From contig NC_044009.1 in assembly GCF_900496995.4 (NCBI RefSeq), positions 12,804,001-12,868,000 on the forward strand: a DNA stretch of 64,000 nt. Direction: 5' to 3'. Numbering within the stretch: position 1 is the stretch's first letter; every line of letters starts with the position of its first letter. The translations under genes were made by a program, and so were the position numbers. Under the pieces are notes generated by a model. The model had not been told where the DNA came from. It searched no databases and saw only the letters and a list, made by a program, of their open reading frames with translations. This DNA is from Aquila chrysaetos chrysaetos. Its lineage: Eukaryota > Chordata > Aves > Accipitriformes > Accipitridae. Positions 12,901-26,186 of this stretch are shown here, piece after piece.

Positions 12901-15900
12901 AAACCTTTAGATTTAACAAATCAAAACAAAAAAAGGAAATAGATTTTTTAATTGCATCTAATTGATAATCTGGCTATTTTGGAGAAGAATAAGTCTTAAT
13001 GCAAAAATATCTGTTTTGGTCAGAATAAACATTTTCCACTGGAGTAAAGAGTTGGAACATTTTGACCCATTCCTGCAGCAATGTCTCACTCCTGACTGCA
13101 TGTAGTTTGGAAGAATAAGCTTATTTAAGGGTTCAGACTATTAAAAACATCTGCTTTCCCATGTATCCTGAAACATTGCAGTATTTGAAAATGGAGAACA
13201 TGTATCATGCTTGTCCTAGCCACCATAAAACATCGGCTCCACAGTTTAAATTGTGGGATTTTAATTATGGTGTGGATATATTATTCAGTCTTATGTAATG
13301 CGCTTTTGGTTATGGTGCTGTGATCTCCTTTCCTTGGTTGGAACTGGGCCAGGTGACCATATTTGCAGTGTGTGGCCAAACATCAAATGCATCCACATAA
13401 GCAAAGTAATCACTTCCAGACTAAACACATTTCAAATTTGTTTAAAGTATTGAACAAGCTTCATCACTGGGAGATGGCTCTTCTGTGACATCAAGCTATG
13501 TTGATGTGTCACTGCTGATGCCAATCTCTTTTTCTCATGTTTAGGTCTAAAAGCACTAAGTCCCCTGAACTCCACTGAAATTTTCCTTTGACTGTGGTAA
13601 CTCTTGGCTGAGGGCTAATCTCTCTCTTATGTCTGAGCATCTCTAAGTATTAATAGCGATGTCTTCAGTGGCCCCTGTGGAGCAAAAAGTTATACAGTTA
13701 TCTTCCTCTTTCAGATGGGAAAACTGGATCATGAACAGACAATAATCCTCATCTGTTTAGCTTGGAATGGCTTGGGGGAAGCTGGTGACAGTGCTAGAGG
13801 AAAGCAGAGGTTTGGCATTAGTTGAATTCACTACAAGACCCTTATTTCTTTAGCAAAACTGCTGGTCATCAGTGAGAAAGGCAAGCAAAGATGCTGCAGA
13901 TCTCAGCTGTGCTGGAAGAGCAAGTAGAGCCCATGTATGTGTGTGACTTCTATCCCTTCCAACTAATAGAGTTTCATAGTTATGATTTTTTTTTTAGGCT
14001 TTTTTCTGTTTTGATGTTTTGTCCTGATGTTATCCTGACAGCATGCTCTTCATTTCTTGCTTTCTTTGCCTTTTTATTTAATTCTCCAAAGCACTAAAGT
14101 AGGAGTCTCTACATTTATATTGTGGTTTTGAGACAGAGCAGTGAGCAGCGAGAGCTTCAGCTGAACTGCACATATTCTACATCCATTTATGTGCTGATCT
14201 GATCATGTCTCACACTGGTATGTCTGGCACCAAAGGCAGTGAGGATGTCCAGTGCTTGAAGGGTCTTTTGTAAGTGGTCCCACAGAGAGAGGGCAGTAGT
14301 GCCACTGTAGGTGCTGGCCATGAGATGTGATGCTTGGCTAAAGCTCTGCTCACGTTACAGAATAGGGGTAAAACAGGACAGCCCTCCCGCCTACATATAT
14401 GCTCTTTTGCTCATTTGGCCGTCTTCTTGCTGGCTACATTTCTGCGGTTGTGGAAAGAGTTTATAACGCATCTGTGGTCCTTAAAGATTCTCTGGCTCCC
14501 TCTTTCTCTGGAGTTAAGGGTGCTATTAAATATAGCCTCCCACCAAATTCCAGTGACTAATCACACACAGACCATAGTCCCAAACCAGCCATGACTCAGA
14601 CACCAAAGACCCCCTGAGTAACACTGCAGGAAGAGCTAACATGCTTCTTCCCTGGCCTTGCACAGGCAATGGGAATGCTGAATAAGAGCAACCCAAATAA
14701 ACACAAGGGTGGTTCCTGAGACAAAAAAAAAAAATAGGCGCCTGCAGTCACTAGGTATTGTCCAATGTTAACGTTGAACTTTCACATGGCCACAGCTGAA
14801 GCACAGTGAAGAGGCTGAACATAGATGCTGTAAAGGTCTGGTGCAGAGTCAGCTGGCTGGCAGCGTGATAGGAGAAGTTCCCATCATGAAGCTTTCCTTT
14901 ATGTTTAACAAGATATTTAAGCACATACCTCAGGGCAGAGAGGAGGTCTTGGGCCCAGTGACACAGTGTTTAAGCTTAGGCATAAGTTTGAGCATCCTAC
15001 TGGAGTAATGCTTTGGATGAGAGTTAAAGGATGAGTTCCTGATTGAGCTCTTTCCCACTCAGAGATACAGTTTTCATCTTAGACTTCTTATGTTCTTTAC
15101 AACTGAACCCTGCCTTCCCCTTTTAAAATAATTTATCTTGAATAGCAATGTACTCGGTTGTTTCAACCTGCTCCTGTAATGTTTGTGCTTGCTGCAAATA
15201 TTTTTGTACATTCAAAAGGGTAATTTTTTTCTCTGATTGTACCTAAATAGTAAAGGACACATTGAAATGGATAGCATACAGGTTTTTTTCAAAATCATTT
15301 GAATACAAGAATGAAGATGGAGAGTTTGTGGCAAGTTGCTGTGTTTATTAACAAATGGGCTCAAAGGAATTAGCTTCCCAAAGCAACTGCAGCTGTTAAA
15401 AAGTCCTTCTAAATGATTCTGGCTTTTCTGAACACATTCTTATCAGTATGTTTATTTAAAAAAATACTCTTTTATCTACTGAGAAATGTCTATTCTGTTT
15501 TTTTCAGAACATGAAGTTTTGAAACTTAAAAAAAAAACCCCGTTTATATACCAAGAACAATCAAGATTTTCTTTAAGAAGATGCTTTCCTCAAAATTTTT
15601 ATTTTGTTAAGAATAGGGCATTCAGAGATGAGGCTGGATGCATAGTTTTGTCATGTTTATGAAGTCATGAAAACATCTGGATACATTATGGAAACCCTCA
15701 ACCAAAAACTTTTTGGAGTCTCTTTTTTATGTAATCATCCAGGCTTACTCCACTGAACTATGTATTTATTGGATTTGGATGGAAGATGAGGTAAGAATCA
15801 AACTGATATTGTTGAATTTAAGTGTATTGTTAAGATTGCATCACTTTAGGGATGTTAAATTGTGAATGTTAATTGTATGCACTTTTCAGTACATAGTTGC

Positions 15901-16713
15901 TACTTCTACAATTGATTCACAACTATCATGCTCATCAAACAAATCAACTAGAGAGCAATGCCTCTTCAATGTGTACTTAAAACAACATTGTGGGATGCCC
16001 TTTTCCTTTTTTTAAGTGTCAGAGAGCAAAGAAACAGAGTAAACTGTGTGCATGTCCCTGAGTTTGCAATGCCTCACTCATGCTTGACTTCATTAGCATC
16101 AGTTACTTAATTATGAAGTGGGAATATGTTTGTAGAATGAAATATAAAGTTTTTGTTTCTGTTGAATTTTTTTCAGAAATTTAAAAAAATTTTCTAGTGC
16201 TCTCAGATACCTTCATCTTTTTAACACCCTCCTTTATCTCATTATAGTCTTCAACTTTGGGAAAACTATAGCCCCTTGAAAGTTAATTTAAAGAAAAACT
16301 CCCCCTCTGCTTCCATAGACATCAGAATCTTTGAAGACACTGGACAGCATATCTGTACAGGCCTGACTGCTTCATTTGCCACTACCTTTTCAGTGTTTCA
16401 GTTTTACTTAAGTCACTTCTAAATAGCAAAAGGAAAAGTCAAATAACGGTAATAAAACCTGAGGCACCATTTAGTATGCACTGTCGCAGGATGAAGAGCT
16501 TCACGCTGGCTCTGTTCCTGTGTATCTCTATTGCTGCTAAATACCAGTGTATGGAATAATGCAGCATGTAGTGTATCAGTGACCTGTCCTTATTATCATT
16601 CACCTCTCTCCAGTCTTTGTCTCCTATAAAATTATTGATAATGTTTTCAACTGTTCTTGAAGTCTGATATGTTATAATACTGTTACTTGCAGATGTGATG
16701 ATACCCACTCTGT
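6907..16713. other. Intergenic, no gene seen
   Basis: After the CpG cluster at 7023-7100 nothing but unique sequence with chance-length frames is visible. The longest is 152 codons at 10869-11327, without family resemblance. From about 12880 to 16440 the sequence becomes distinctly AT-rich and lacks repeat signatures. Such stretches often harbour conserved non-coding elements, but conservation cannot be seen from one sequence. Confidence 0.65.
7023..7100. other. Short CpG cluster
   Basis: Ten CpG dinucleotides occur in 78 nt, including CCGCGCGC, inside a CpG-poor, AT-rich neighbourhood. It begins about 115 nt after an old CR1/L3-like repeat. No gene start or coding similarity is visible. Confidence 0.6.
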
Positions 16714-16890
16714 TAAGAATAGCTGTATTAGGTGGGCCCAAGGGTCCATCTTGCCCAGTATCATGTCTACAGCAGTGGCCATGAGTGGATGCCTGAGAAG
16801 GGTGAAGCTCAAGGTTGGTATATGTGATATTTCCCCCTTACATTCTCCTGTCCTTCAGCAGTTTTCAACCCAGGAGTTACTTGAGTCTAT
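16714..16890. repeat. Old CR1/L3-like interspersed repeat, copy B
   Basis: The stretch starts TAAGAATAGCTGTATTAGGT, then GGTCCATCTTGCCCAGTATC, CAGCAGTGGCCATGAGTG and GATATTTCCCCCTTACATTC. This matches a degenerate repeat common in sauropsid genomes whose core reads roughly ACTGGGTCAGACCAAAGG then CCATCTAGCCCAGTATCCTG. A related copy lies at 6721-6906. The family name and the element's own strand are uncertain from memory, but membership in an ancient CR1/L3-group element is likely. Confidence 0.65.
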
Positions 16891-19800
16891 TTATCTCCAG
16901 GTTCTTATATGCTTTCTTACTACTATGTCTCTGCCTTGAAATTTTTCAGATATCACAGATATACCTAGGAGAGTGTCTGTTTCCAGGCTGAGCAGAAGAG
17001 TTCAATTAAGCTTCTTATTGGAGTGACTTTCAGTTTTCCCACACAGCAGCGTCAGAGCAGGTTAGTCTGTAATGAGAATTACACCTCTATAAGTATTTCC
17101 AAAGAAGCCCGTGAAGTAAACTACTTGAAATGATAAAATGAAAGAAGAATGTGATAGCTATAACATTTATTTCTTCCTGTTTGCAAGGCCAAAACAAGCT
17201 GGAAAAGAAAGGAGGAATGCAAACAGAAATATACAGGAATATGACCGTTGATGACAGTAACTTTGTTCTTCATGTTGGGAAGTTTTCTGCTATCAGCCCG
17301 CTTCAGGATAGCTGGTGACACCTCGGGTTCCCTGTATACACAAGTCATTCACTGGATTCAACACAATGAGTGAGGCCTTCAGTAATCAGTAGAGAAAGAC
17401 TGATAGCAACAAAATGGTGCCAGTTTACACCAACTCATCTTTGGTTCTAGGGTTAGTCTCTGCTTTTGTTTTATTTGAGCCACTGCTGAAATTGCTAATC
17501 AGTGAAGGAGCTAATCAGTAGGACAAAACACTTTCATGGAGCAATTATTTCCCCACTTTCCAACACTGCTGATAGTGTTGGAAAAGGCCATGTTTTCTCT
17601 GTGTTCTTCAGGTAGCACACAGGTTTGAAGTGTTTCAGTTTCTTGCAATCCAGATATACAATGGTGTAACTGTATTCAGTTGTGCTCTGCAGGGAAAAGA
17701 GGTGGTCAAAGAGTAGAAAGGCATTCCTTACTACAAGGTGGGACGTAACCTGGGATGCTTTCCAACAATCTGTGCCTGAAACTGAAGCCAGCCAACGACT
17801 GGAGGAGAGTTCCCAGTCTCTTGAAATCCCATGTCTTAATCTAGGCTTGGGGGGTTGCTGGACTGTAACAGCTAAGGGAGACCAGAGCAAAGATAACTGC
17901 TACCTACAAAGCTGCTGTGGGAGAATGGCTTGTATCTGAGCTGAAAACAAGTCAGAAACTGGCAGATCAGTGCCCAGCAGCAGCCATGCAGATGGCCTGG
18001 AGGAAGCAGCTGAAAGCAAACAAGCATTGGTTTTGTATTGTTTCCAAGAACTGGCTAGGTCACCTCCTTATCTGTGATTTATGTATCTCCTGAATAGGCT
18101 GCTCAAAGGTCTGGATGAGAGGGCTCACCACCTTGGAATTAAAGCTGGGAAATGCTTTTGGAAAAACAGAAGATGTGCTGGATGAGGATAGTGTTGTCCC
18201 TCTGGCCTGGCAGGTTCGTATAAGGGTTTTTTTTTTCGATTAAGAGGAGAAACTGATTATATTATTTGGAGAGAGGTATTCCTTGGAAGAATCATGATTT
18301 ACTTACATGCCATGTACGTGATGTCCTGTTGCTATGATCTCAAAAGAAACAAAACAGTTTCCTTGTCAGAAATCTCCAACTCTCTTCAGCAGGCTCTGTG
18401 CCTCAAAAGCTCTGTCTGCCTTCCTCCTTATACAGGCGTGCCTCCTGCTGCTTCCTTTAGGCTTTCTTCTTTGCTTAGGTACTTGAAAGACAGGATGCCT
18501 TGTCTTTATTTAGGTCTTTGATTGTCTGTGGATCTCATAGTCAGTCGTTACCAGCTTCCAAAGTAATTGTGTGTTTATAATATTCTGGAAGGACAGAGAT
18601 TTAGCTCTGGAGTAAAACAAGACGACATTTCTACTGACTTTTTTTTTTTTGCATCTCACTCTTTGGACTGTGTATAGCTTTTCTACTTGTCACCAAATGG
18701 TAGATTCTTCACCCCTTGTGGACTTTAGAATAAGATTGAAAGATAGGCATGATGAAGGATAATTGGATTAAAACCAGTGTTTGGTTGAGGTAATGTGATG
18801 CTTCCTTCTGGCCTTAGTTTCCAAATTTATAACTGAAGGACATGCAGTGCCTAGTGTCAAAGCTGTAGTGGAAAGTAGGTAAGTGTGGAGGACAAGAAGA
18901 ATGTAGCACTGAATTACAGGAGAGAGACTATCCTATAGCAGGGTGGGATAATCTGGTCCAGGTGGGAGCACATGTGCTATCCACAGTGTCTCAGAGCACA
19001 GTTATTGCATGAACGATGTTACATGACATTATTGCATGAGTGGACTACGCTCATTCATTTCAGCTCTGTTCTTAGGGCTGACAATAGTGAGAAATTTTGT
19101 GCCAACCACACCTCCCTGGGGATTTCTTGGCTGTTTGTGTAATCTGTAATCCTTTATATACTGGGCCAGATGATCTCCAGCAATGTGGGGCTTCCCCTTC
19201 CTAGGGCGGCTGCTGTTTGCTCTGGGATTTCCCAGCATATTCAGGCAGCAATGAGTCTACTTCTTGCATGGAAGGCTCAGATCTACTCTGGATGCACAAA
19301 TTGATTGTGTGGCATATGCGCAGCCCTCCGAGAGCTGGATTTCACTGAGCTGCCGTTCACCATTGTGCAGGTCTGTCAGATACTTGCTGAAATCTTTGAC
19401 TAATGGAGAGAATCTTAAATGCCTTTCAGACTCAGTCTGTGGGCAGGAAAAAAGCATAAATATGAAGAAATATGACCATATCTGACAGACTGTAAACTGC
19501 GACTGATTTATATTCTGTAGTGCGACTGGGCCCTGCCTGAACTGCAATAGAAGGAAATTTGCCTTGCAATCAGAGAGTTTTTACATGTGTATCTATTTCT
19601 GTCAAACCAAGTGGGAAAACCTTTGGATCCCATTCAGCAGGTGGAGAGTGAGAAGACTCAGTCACCAAACTTAGAGTCCGAGCAGAGCTGGTTACTCTGT
19701 CCCAATACATACAGTATTTGACACAAAGATTGATTTCTGCTGGCTCACTTACTGGGGATTTTTTTTTGTTGCATGTTGCAAAATCATGGCCTGTTAATGG

Positions 19801-22800
19801 CCTGACAGCAGCTTCTATTCTCTGCTGTGCACCATGGTGCGAGCTAGACCTTCATTACTCTCAACGTGTGATGAGGAATGGGCAGTTTCTAACTTAATTG
19901 CGTGGTCTTGGTCTCCTCCTTATCATCATTCCCAGGTTCCGTAGGACATTTTTCCAAACATCTCATCTCTTACATATGGCCTGCAATGGGGGACAAGATT
20001 TTCATAAACCCTTAGCAGCTGTGAGACATAAGATGGGATTTTTCCAAAGCACTTACCCTATGAACTCCACTTCTCTTGAAATAAGTGGTGAATGATCTCC
20101 ATTTCCGTCGGTCAGGGTTAGAACAACAATAGGAGTTTTGTAAAATCCCACAGATGAAGCCATGATTTTGGCATTCACCATCCTGAATGAATTCTCTTTA
20201 AAGACAAGAAAGAAAATCCCAACAAGAGACCCTAAATGAACATAAAATTTTCCCCATTCATTTCAGCACACAACGTGGGAGCAGAGAGCTCTTGTGAACT
20301 TGCCTGAATGTTCCTGCCCTTTTATCCTACAAAACAGATACAAACCAAATGATCTGAACAAAAGTTGATGAATTTTTCAGATAGGTAAACGTGTAATCTT
20401 CAGTTAAATGAAACTTGGCCTTGAAGTATCAGGACTTTTTGTGAACGGCCTCCGCTCTAGAGATTGTGACATCTTTCTTAGGGGAGACAGGTTTCTGCTA
20501 AAATTATCACCAGTAGCAACCCTGGCCCTGAAATCTGTCATTAGGCTGTAGAGTTAGTTACAGAATTCAGGTCACTAGTGGGTATAGTATTCGGTGGATA
20601 CGTTCACCAGTTCAGTGGGTGTAGCAGCTACAACCTGTGGTCTAGACTCCCACCAGAATTCACCCCAGGCTGACTCAGCTGCCCATGGTTGTCTTCTCCA
20701 TTGGCTTGAGGAATGACAGCCAGCAGGGTATGATGCTGTATCACTTCCTTGCTGCTAGCCAGCCCAGAGGGCCATTAGGCATGTTTGACTGGGTCCAGTT
20801 CTGGGAGAAAGGCTGAACTTCAATTTCATTGCTCCTGGGGCCTGTTCCTTGAGGCCTAATGTAGTGTTGTACCCCCTCAAAAAGAGGCAATACAGCCTTT
20901 TCCTGTAGCTGATTAAAATAATTCAGTATCCTCAATATCACCTGGCTTGGCAAAATGCTGAAGTTTGAGTGAAAACTCCATTAAAGCCAACTTTTATTTA
21001 AGTTCTCCATCTCCCAGATGTATCACTGTAAAGGCTCCAGCTGTCTAAGCAGGCAGAATAGAGCTGCCGCTCCCTGTCTGTGTGCAGTGTGTGTTCCTGG
21101 CTCTGCATGTCCGTGTGGTAAAAATAGACATATTTTAATTCTATTGGAAATATTAAGGGCTTAATTATCATCTGCTTTGGAGCTTTTTTCAGCCGAGACT
21201 AAAGAGATATGAAGAATTTGGCTGCTGTTCTCTGCTCCTGCACCACCCAGCCATAATGAGAGCTAGAGCAACTCAGTGGCTACTGTATTTTTAGTGGCCC
21301 CTCTGGCAGGAAGAGATTACAGGGAATGCAGCTACCTCAATACCCCCTTGTTCCAGGCATGTGTCTGTCTGTCCCCAACAGACCCCTTGGCTGTGTGCGT
21401 AGCTGTTGTAGGAGCTAGCTTTATATGAAAGAGGGAAAGAAAAATCTATTTATAGGCAGTCTGAGCGGCACATTATTCAAGGCTAGGTTGTTGACTCATG
21501 CCCATCTGATATCATTTAAAGGGTTAGATATTGCCAGCGAACAAAAATAAGAGCTGTTACTCCCTTCTAGTCAATAGAATTAACTGTTCTTAAGCTGACG
21601 TTTGCTTTACAGCAGAAGAAGCATTGTGTCTCAAGGGTCCTGTTATAAATATATATATTGCTGAAAAGGTGTTAATCCAGATTTCCTTGGGATTATGGTG
21701 ATGGAAACAGAAATATGAGGGCAGCAAAACCAGCAGAGAGCCTTCAGCTCTGTTGTCTGTCGCTTATGTTCATGTCTTAAAAGGATCTGCAGAAATCAAG
21801 GGGGAAGGAGACAAAAGGCAGCCCTGTTAACGCCAAGTGTTCCTTCTTTTCCACGGTAGAGTCTTGGAAAGGCCCTTCCCTCCTCCCCCTCATCCCAGCC
21901 TGTCTCAGGAGTGTTCTCTTTGTTAAACAGAAACTGTTCTGTTTCCTGTCTGTCTTGGGCCATTGGCTTTTGGCATCAATTTTCAAGCCCTCAATCACTC
22001 TCTGGGGATGCGCACTGGAAAGCTGATGGGAACTGATTGCCTATCAGCAGCTGAGATGCAATTCTTGGCTTCACTATTCTTGGGAATCACAGTGTACAGA
22101 CCTGGAGAGCATCATGCACATAGCGTAAGAGACCAAGCACCTCTCGTGGGCTGAGTGCATGAAATCCTGAAGCAAATGCTTATTGCAAACTTCAGGGCAC
22201 GAGGGAGGTGGGAGGGAAAAATACCAGCTCATAAAGCTTTGCCTGTTGGCTCAGGAGCAGGGAAAGAAATACAAAAAGAATGACTGTAGTTCCTTTTCTT
22301 TTAGGTCACAACTGAAATTAACCATGAGATATTTAACACTGAAGTGGAGGAGAAAGCTGAAAAACTAGGAGAGCAACTACTTGAAAACTGGTGAGCCAAA
22401 TGTCTCTTTCCAAAAAGAAAGTTGCAGGACTTCCTTGGTGTAAGGTTGCACTTATCAAAAATATCCTTGTCTTTCTTTCGCACAGCTGGGATAAAGAAAC
22501 TGAGGCCAAGGCTCCAGGCATCCTGCTTGAAATGTAGCATATGGGGAGATGCGTCAGGCAGGTGGGGAAAACTGGCTGTGAAACAGGCCTCCCATATACA
22601 CCTTACACTGTGGCTGCTCTGGGCCAGGTTGACTCTGTGAAACCAGAGCAGAAGCCATAGATGAGAGAATGAGAAGACAGAGCTGAACTCCTCCTTACAG
22701 CTGCTTTAATTCCCTTTGCTGCCCAAGTCTGACCATGATGGCCATCATGTCCCATTGAAGGGATACTAATACCTGCTCTTTAGAGAAGGTGGACCCTTTG

Positions 22801-23680
22801 GCTCAGAGTAGTGGCAATGGTACCTTGACTGTACTGTTATAATCAAGCCTAATCAACACCAAATGGTGTTTTGCCTCTAGAACAGTTTGTATATATCATG
22901 ATAATAATAGCCATCTCAGAAATATTCCTGGAAGTGTTTGGTTTTTTCCCAAACGAGGATGGGGGCAGAGAAAATGGCATTCATAAGAGTCAATACCCTA
23001 GTTGATCCCAACCCTTTGTGGGGTCTGGAAATACTTCTTTAAAGGGCTGCTCTGTCTCAGTAGATGCATTAAACAAAATTTAGTCTGCTGCTCTTCGGGT
23101 TAGAAGTGCCTATGCTGGGCTGTGCTCTTTCTATCTAACTAGGAAACTTATCCTGGACCTGAAAAAAAAAAAACAAGAACCCTTCCCTGGTACAGATAAA
23201 TTCCTTTGTAATAAAAACACATTTTCTTTTTCTGACAAAATGAGATTTTTCATGAGGTGAGTGGGAGAAAACTGCATCCAAAAACACACAGCAAGAAAGC
23301 ACATCGCAAGAATATAGGCAAAGTAGTCATCAACAATTAGAATAGTCTCTTGGAGAGGGGCCTGAAATATCAAAAAAGCCGCTGTCTTTGTGATATGTTC
23401 ATTAATGATGTGCTAATAGCTGAGACATGTCTGTAATAACTAATTGGTTTTAAAAAAAGCTAAGCAGAGCCAGGATCCTCTTTGGACTGAAAGGGCATTT
23501 ACAGTTTGTCAGCAAGGCAGACATTAGGATTGTACCCAGCAGCTCTGTTAAATCACAGCCATGGTTCAGCAAAGCCCAGAAAGCACATGCCTAACCCTAC
23601 CCTTCCTCCAAAAAAACTTGTGATATATATAGACAAGACAGAGCAAAAGAAATATTGCTGTTATTGGAGAAAGGGGTAAA
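16891..23680. other. Intergenic, no gene seen
   Basis: Unique sequence with short frames only. It contains the MEF2/AP-1 pair at 21446-21498 and short T runs. No repeat family beyond copy B at its left edge is recognised. Confidence 0.65.
21446..21498. promoter_or_regulatory. MEF2-type and AP-1 sites, closely spaced
   Basis: CTATTTATAG (21446-21455) is a perfect palindromic MEF2 consensus and TGACTCA (21492-21498) a perfect AP-1 consensus, 36 nt apart. The surrounding unique AT-rich sequence (about 20980-21700) has no repeat signature. Enhancer function is speculative. Confidence 0.25.
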
Positions 23681-23752
23681 GTTGAAGTGAGTTGGCCAAG
23701 TCAGGCAGGAGGCCCATGTCAGAGCCAGGAGCTGAAATCACCTCTCCCGAGG
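23681..23752 (-). repeat. Ancient MIR/L2-like repeat fragment
   Basis: GAAGTGAGTTGGCCAAGTCA, GGCAGGAGGCCCATGTCAG and AGCCAGGAGCTGAAATCACC parallel the complement of the MIR/L2 core (AGTGACTTGCCCAAGGTCAC, CAGAGCCAGGAGTTGAAC). The fragment is short. Confidence 0.45.
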
Positions 23753-26007
23753 ATGGTCTTTAATGTTGTTGCCAAAGGCAGGCTCCCCTCTAATCAAGAA
23801 CTGACCTCCCTGCAGCTCCTTGTGTGAGATCCCCATTCTCCATAGGACCTGCCACTTGGATCCAGCTTCTTACTTTTATTTTTTTTGCTTGTCTGCCCAT
23901 GGTCAGCTTTCCGAGTGGACCATGCTAGAATAAGCATCACCAGTGAAAGGCTTTGAGAGGGCTTTTCCTATTGGAAAAAACAAGCAAACAAACAAAAAAA
24001 CCCCAACCCACAAAAAGCCTTCTCTGATGTTCTTTTTAACCCGAACTCCCAGAAAAGTTTAATGCCAGGGTGGAGGACTAGGTTGTGCAGTGTGGCCCAA
24101 AAGGTGGGGAGGAGAGGGAGAGCAGGAATTAACCCTGTGGCATGTAGTGAGCAGAGATCCCAGCACAGGGCAGGGACTTCCAGGATCTGCTCTGCAAAAC
24201 CCAGGGGGAATGGATGAAAGCTCAGCCCTGACTGCAGGCAGGAGGGATGGAGTTAACCGAAAACAGAATTTCACCTCTTTGCTCTTCTGCTCCTCCCTTT
24301 TAGGAAATCCTTGAAGAAAGGAGCTGGTTTTACAGAAACGGAGGTGGCCCTAGGAGTTTGAGGGGCTGCGAGGACAGACTGCTTGCCTGCCTGCCCGCTG
24401 GAAGCCCTGCACCAGAGGCAGAGGCTGTTCCCTGGAGTAAAGGAGGTGAGTGAGCAGGCTGAGCCAACACTGCTGTGCTTGATGGTGGTGAGGAGCATGT
24501 CAGCAGCAGAGACATGAAGTGTGCTGAGCAGCAGTGGAGAGCACAGGGTGGCCATGCCTGAGCAAGGTCCCTTCCTGCCAGCTCAGCTGTGTTCAGCAGG
24601 AGGAGTGGGCTCAGGCCCCGGGCGGTGAAGCAGGTGCAGGTCTGCATCCTGTACAAGCAAGCACATTTCAGTATGTTGATAACAGACCCCATTCACAGGC
24701 CGATTGTTGAGAGCAAGAGGCAGAAGGAGCAGCGTGAGAGGCAGTAACTTAAAACGGAACATTTTCAGAGGAGCTAGTCCAGTCCACCCTGCCCCAGGAT
24801 GTTCACCTTACAGATAGATGCTTTTCAGTGGGGATGCAGTCCCTGCCTAGTTGCATTTGCCCAATCCCTGACCTTTTAGGTCAGTGGGAAGAGTCCCAGG
24901 CAGTCAGCAGGCTTGGGAAAAAGCCCCAAATGACAGAGGAAATTAGACTTTGGGATCTTTGAACTGTTATTGCTGTTTGACTCATGGCTGTGGGTATTTT
25001 TCTCTCTGTGCAGCTGTTGGGAGAACTGGGGGTGGCTACTGGGAGATGATGGAACACATGTGATGTCCCTGAGGTAAAAGAGCTCTGTGGTGAGACCTTT
25101 AAAGTATTACGGCAATCCTAACAACCAGCAACTCTGACAGGCACTGCTGTCTTGCAGGACTGTATCTGGGGGAGCAGACATTGGCTCTGTTGTGAAATTC
25201 CTTGAGTTATTTGTGCAGTGATAGCACCCATCGCCCCGAGCGTTACGTGAGCAAGGTCAAAGGGATGGTCTGTTGCCCTCAAGAAACTTACTGCTTACAG
25301 AAGAAATAAGAAATAGAAGTAAAGGGGCTGTTGCAAGTTTTAAATCCTAAAAGGAAGAGGATTGGTCAAATGTTGGTGGTGAAGACCAAGCTCCTCTAGC
25401 TGCTTTTAGGTGCTTTCTCAAATGGGGCTGGCTCTCTAAGGACAGTTTTAATGAAGTGAAAAGGAGCTCATCTGCTCCAGAAGTTAGGACTGAGGATCAC
25501 CCCATCCTTGTTGGCCAGGTCCTCTATCACTCGTACAGAGAAAGAGAGGCACTTAGCCTCTGACTGCTGTCAGGCTGCAGCTAAGGAAGCCGCATGGCTG
25601 TGCTCCTCGCAGCTGCTGGCTCCTCTCTCTTCCCAGCTCTGCTTCTAAGAGGGGTCAGAGTCAGGGCAACAGTCGAAGTGCCAGGGAAAACTTTCAGTGG
25701 TGATAGCTGTAGTTTCTCCTCCATCTGCAAAGCTGAAAATGGAGAGAGACCAAAAAAAAGTCTGAAACCCCATAATGGTGATGATAATCCCCAATTGCCT
25801 CATAGTCAGTCTCATCTCACCCCACCCTTTGCTTTCTTCTCCAGAAGGAAAATGTTTCCCCAGCATTGCTGGCACCCTTAGCAGGACAGATCCGGTGCAG
25901 GAAGTGTGTTGGGGGTCAGGCAGGGAGATAGCATGAAGGGCTGGGATGGGATGCTGGGTTTCTTTCAGGACAGTGAGTTCAGATCATTGCTTTGCCAGAG
26001 GTTTTTT

Positions 26008-26186
26008 CCACGTGACCTTAAGCCTGCCTTTTAAACCCCTTTGCTTCAATTCTCCAGCAATTAAATGGGATAGTACTTTTGTCTGTAGCTGTTTGGAGTG
26101 TAAGCTCTTTACGGCAGAGGCTGTTCCTTGTTCTTGTGTACATCTCCTAGCATGCCTGGTCCTGGCTGTAACCGCTCCCGCAATAT
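26008..26186 (+). repeat. Ancient L2/L3/MIR-like repeat
   Basis: CCACGTGACCTTAAGCC, then TTGCTTCAATTCTCCAGCAA and TTAAATGGGATAGTAC follow the pattern of the MIR/L2 core (TGTGACCTTGGGCAAG, CTCAGTTTCCTCATCTG, AAAATGGGGATAATAC). The following AGTGTAAGCTCTTTACGGCA, GAGGCTGTTCCTTGTTC and CATCTCCTAGCATGCCTG match the usual L2/L3-type 3' end. The copy is strongly diverged; the exact family is uncertain. Confidence 0.65.

Noticed and set aside
24765..24800. CR1-like phrase AGCTAGTCCAGTCCACCCTG
   Set aside because: Only about 20 bases resemble the CR1 3' end and the flanks do not continue the match.
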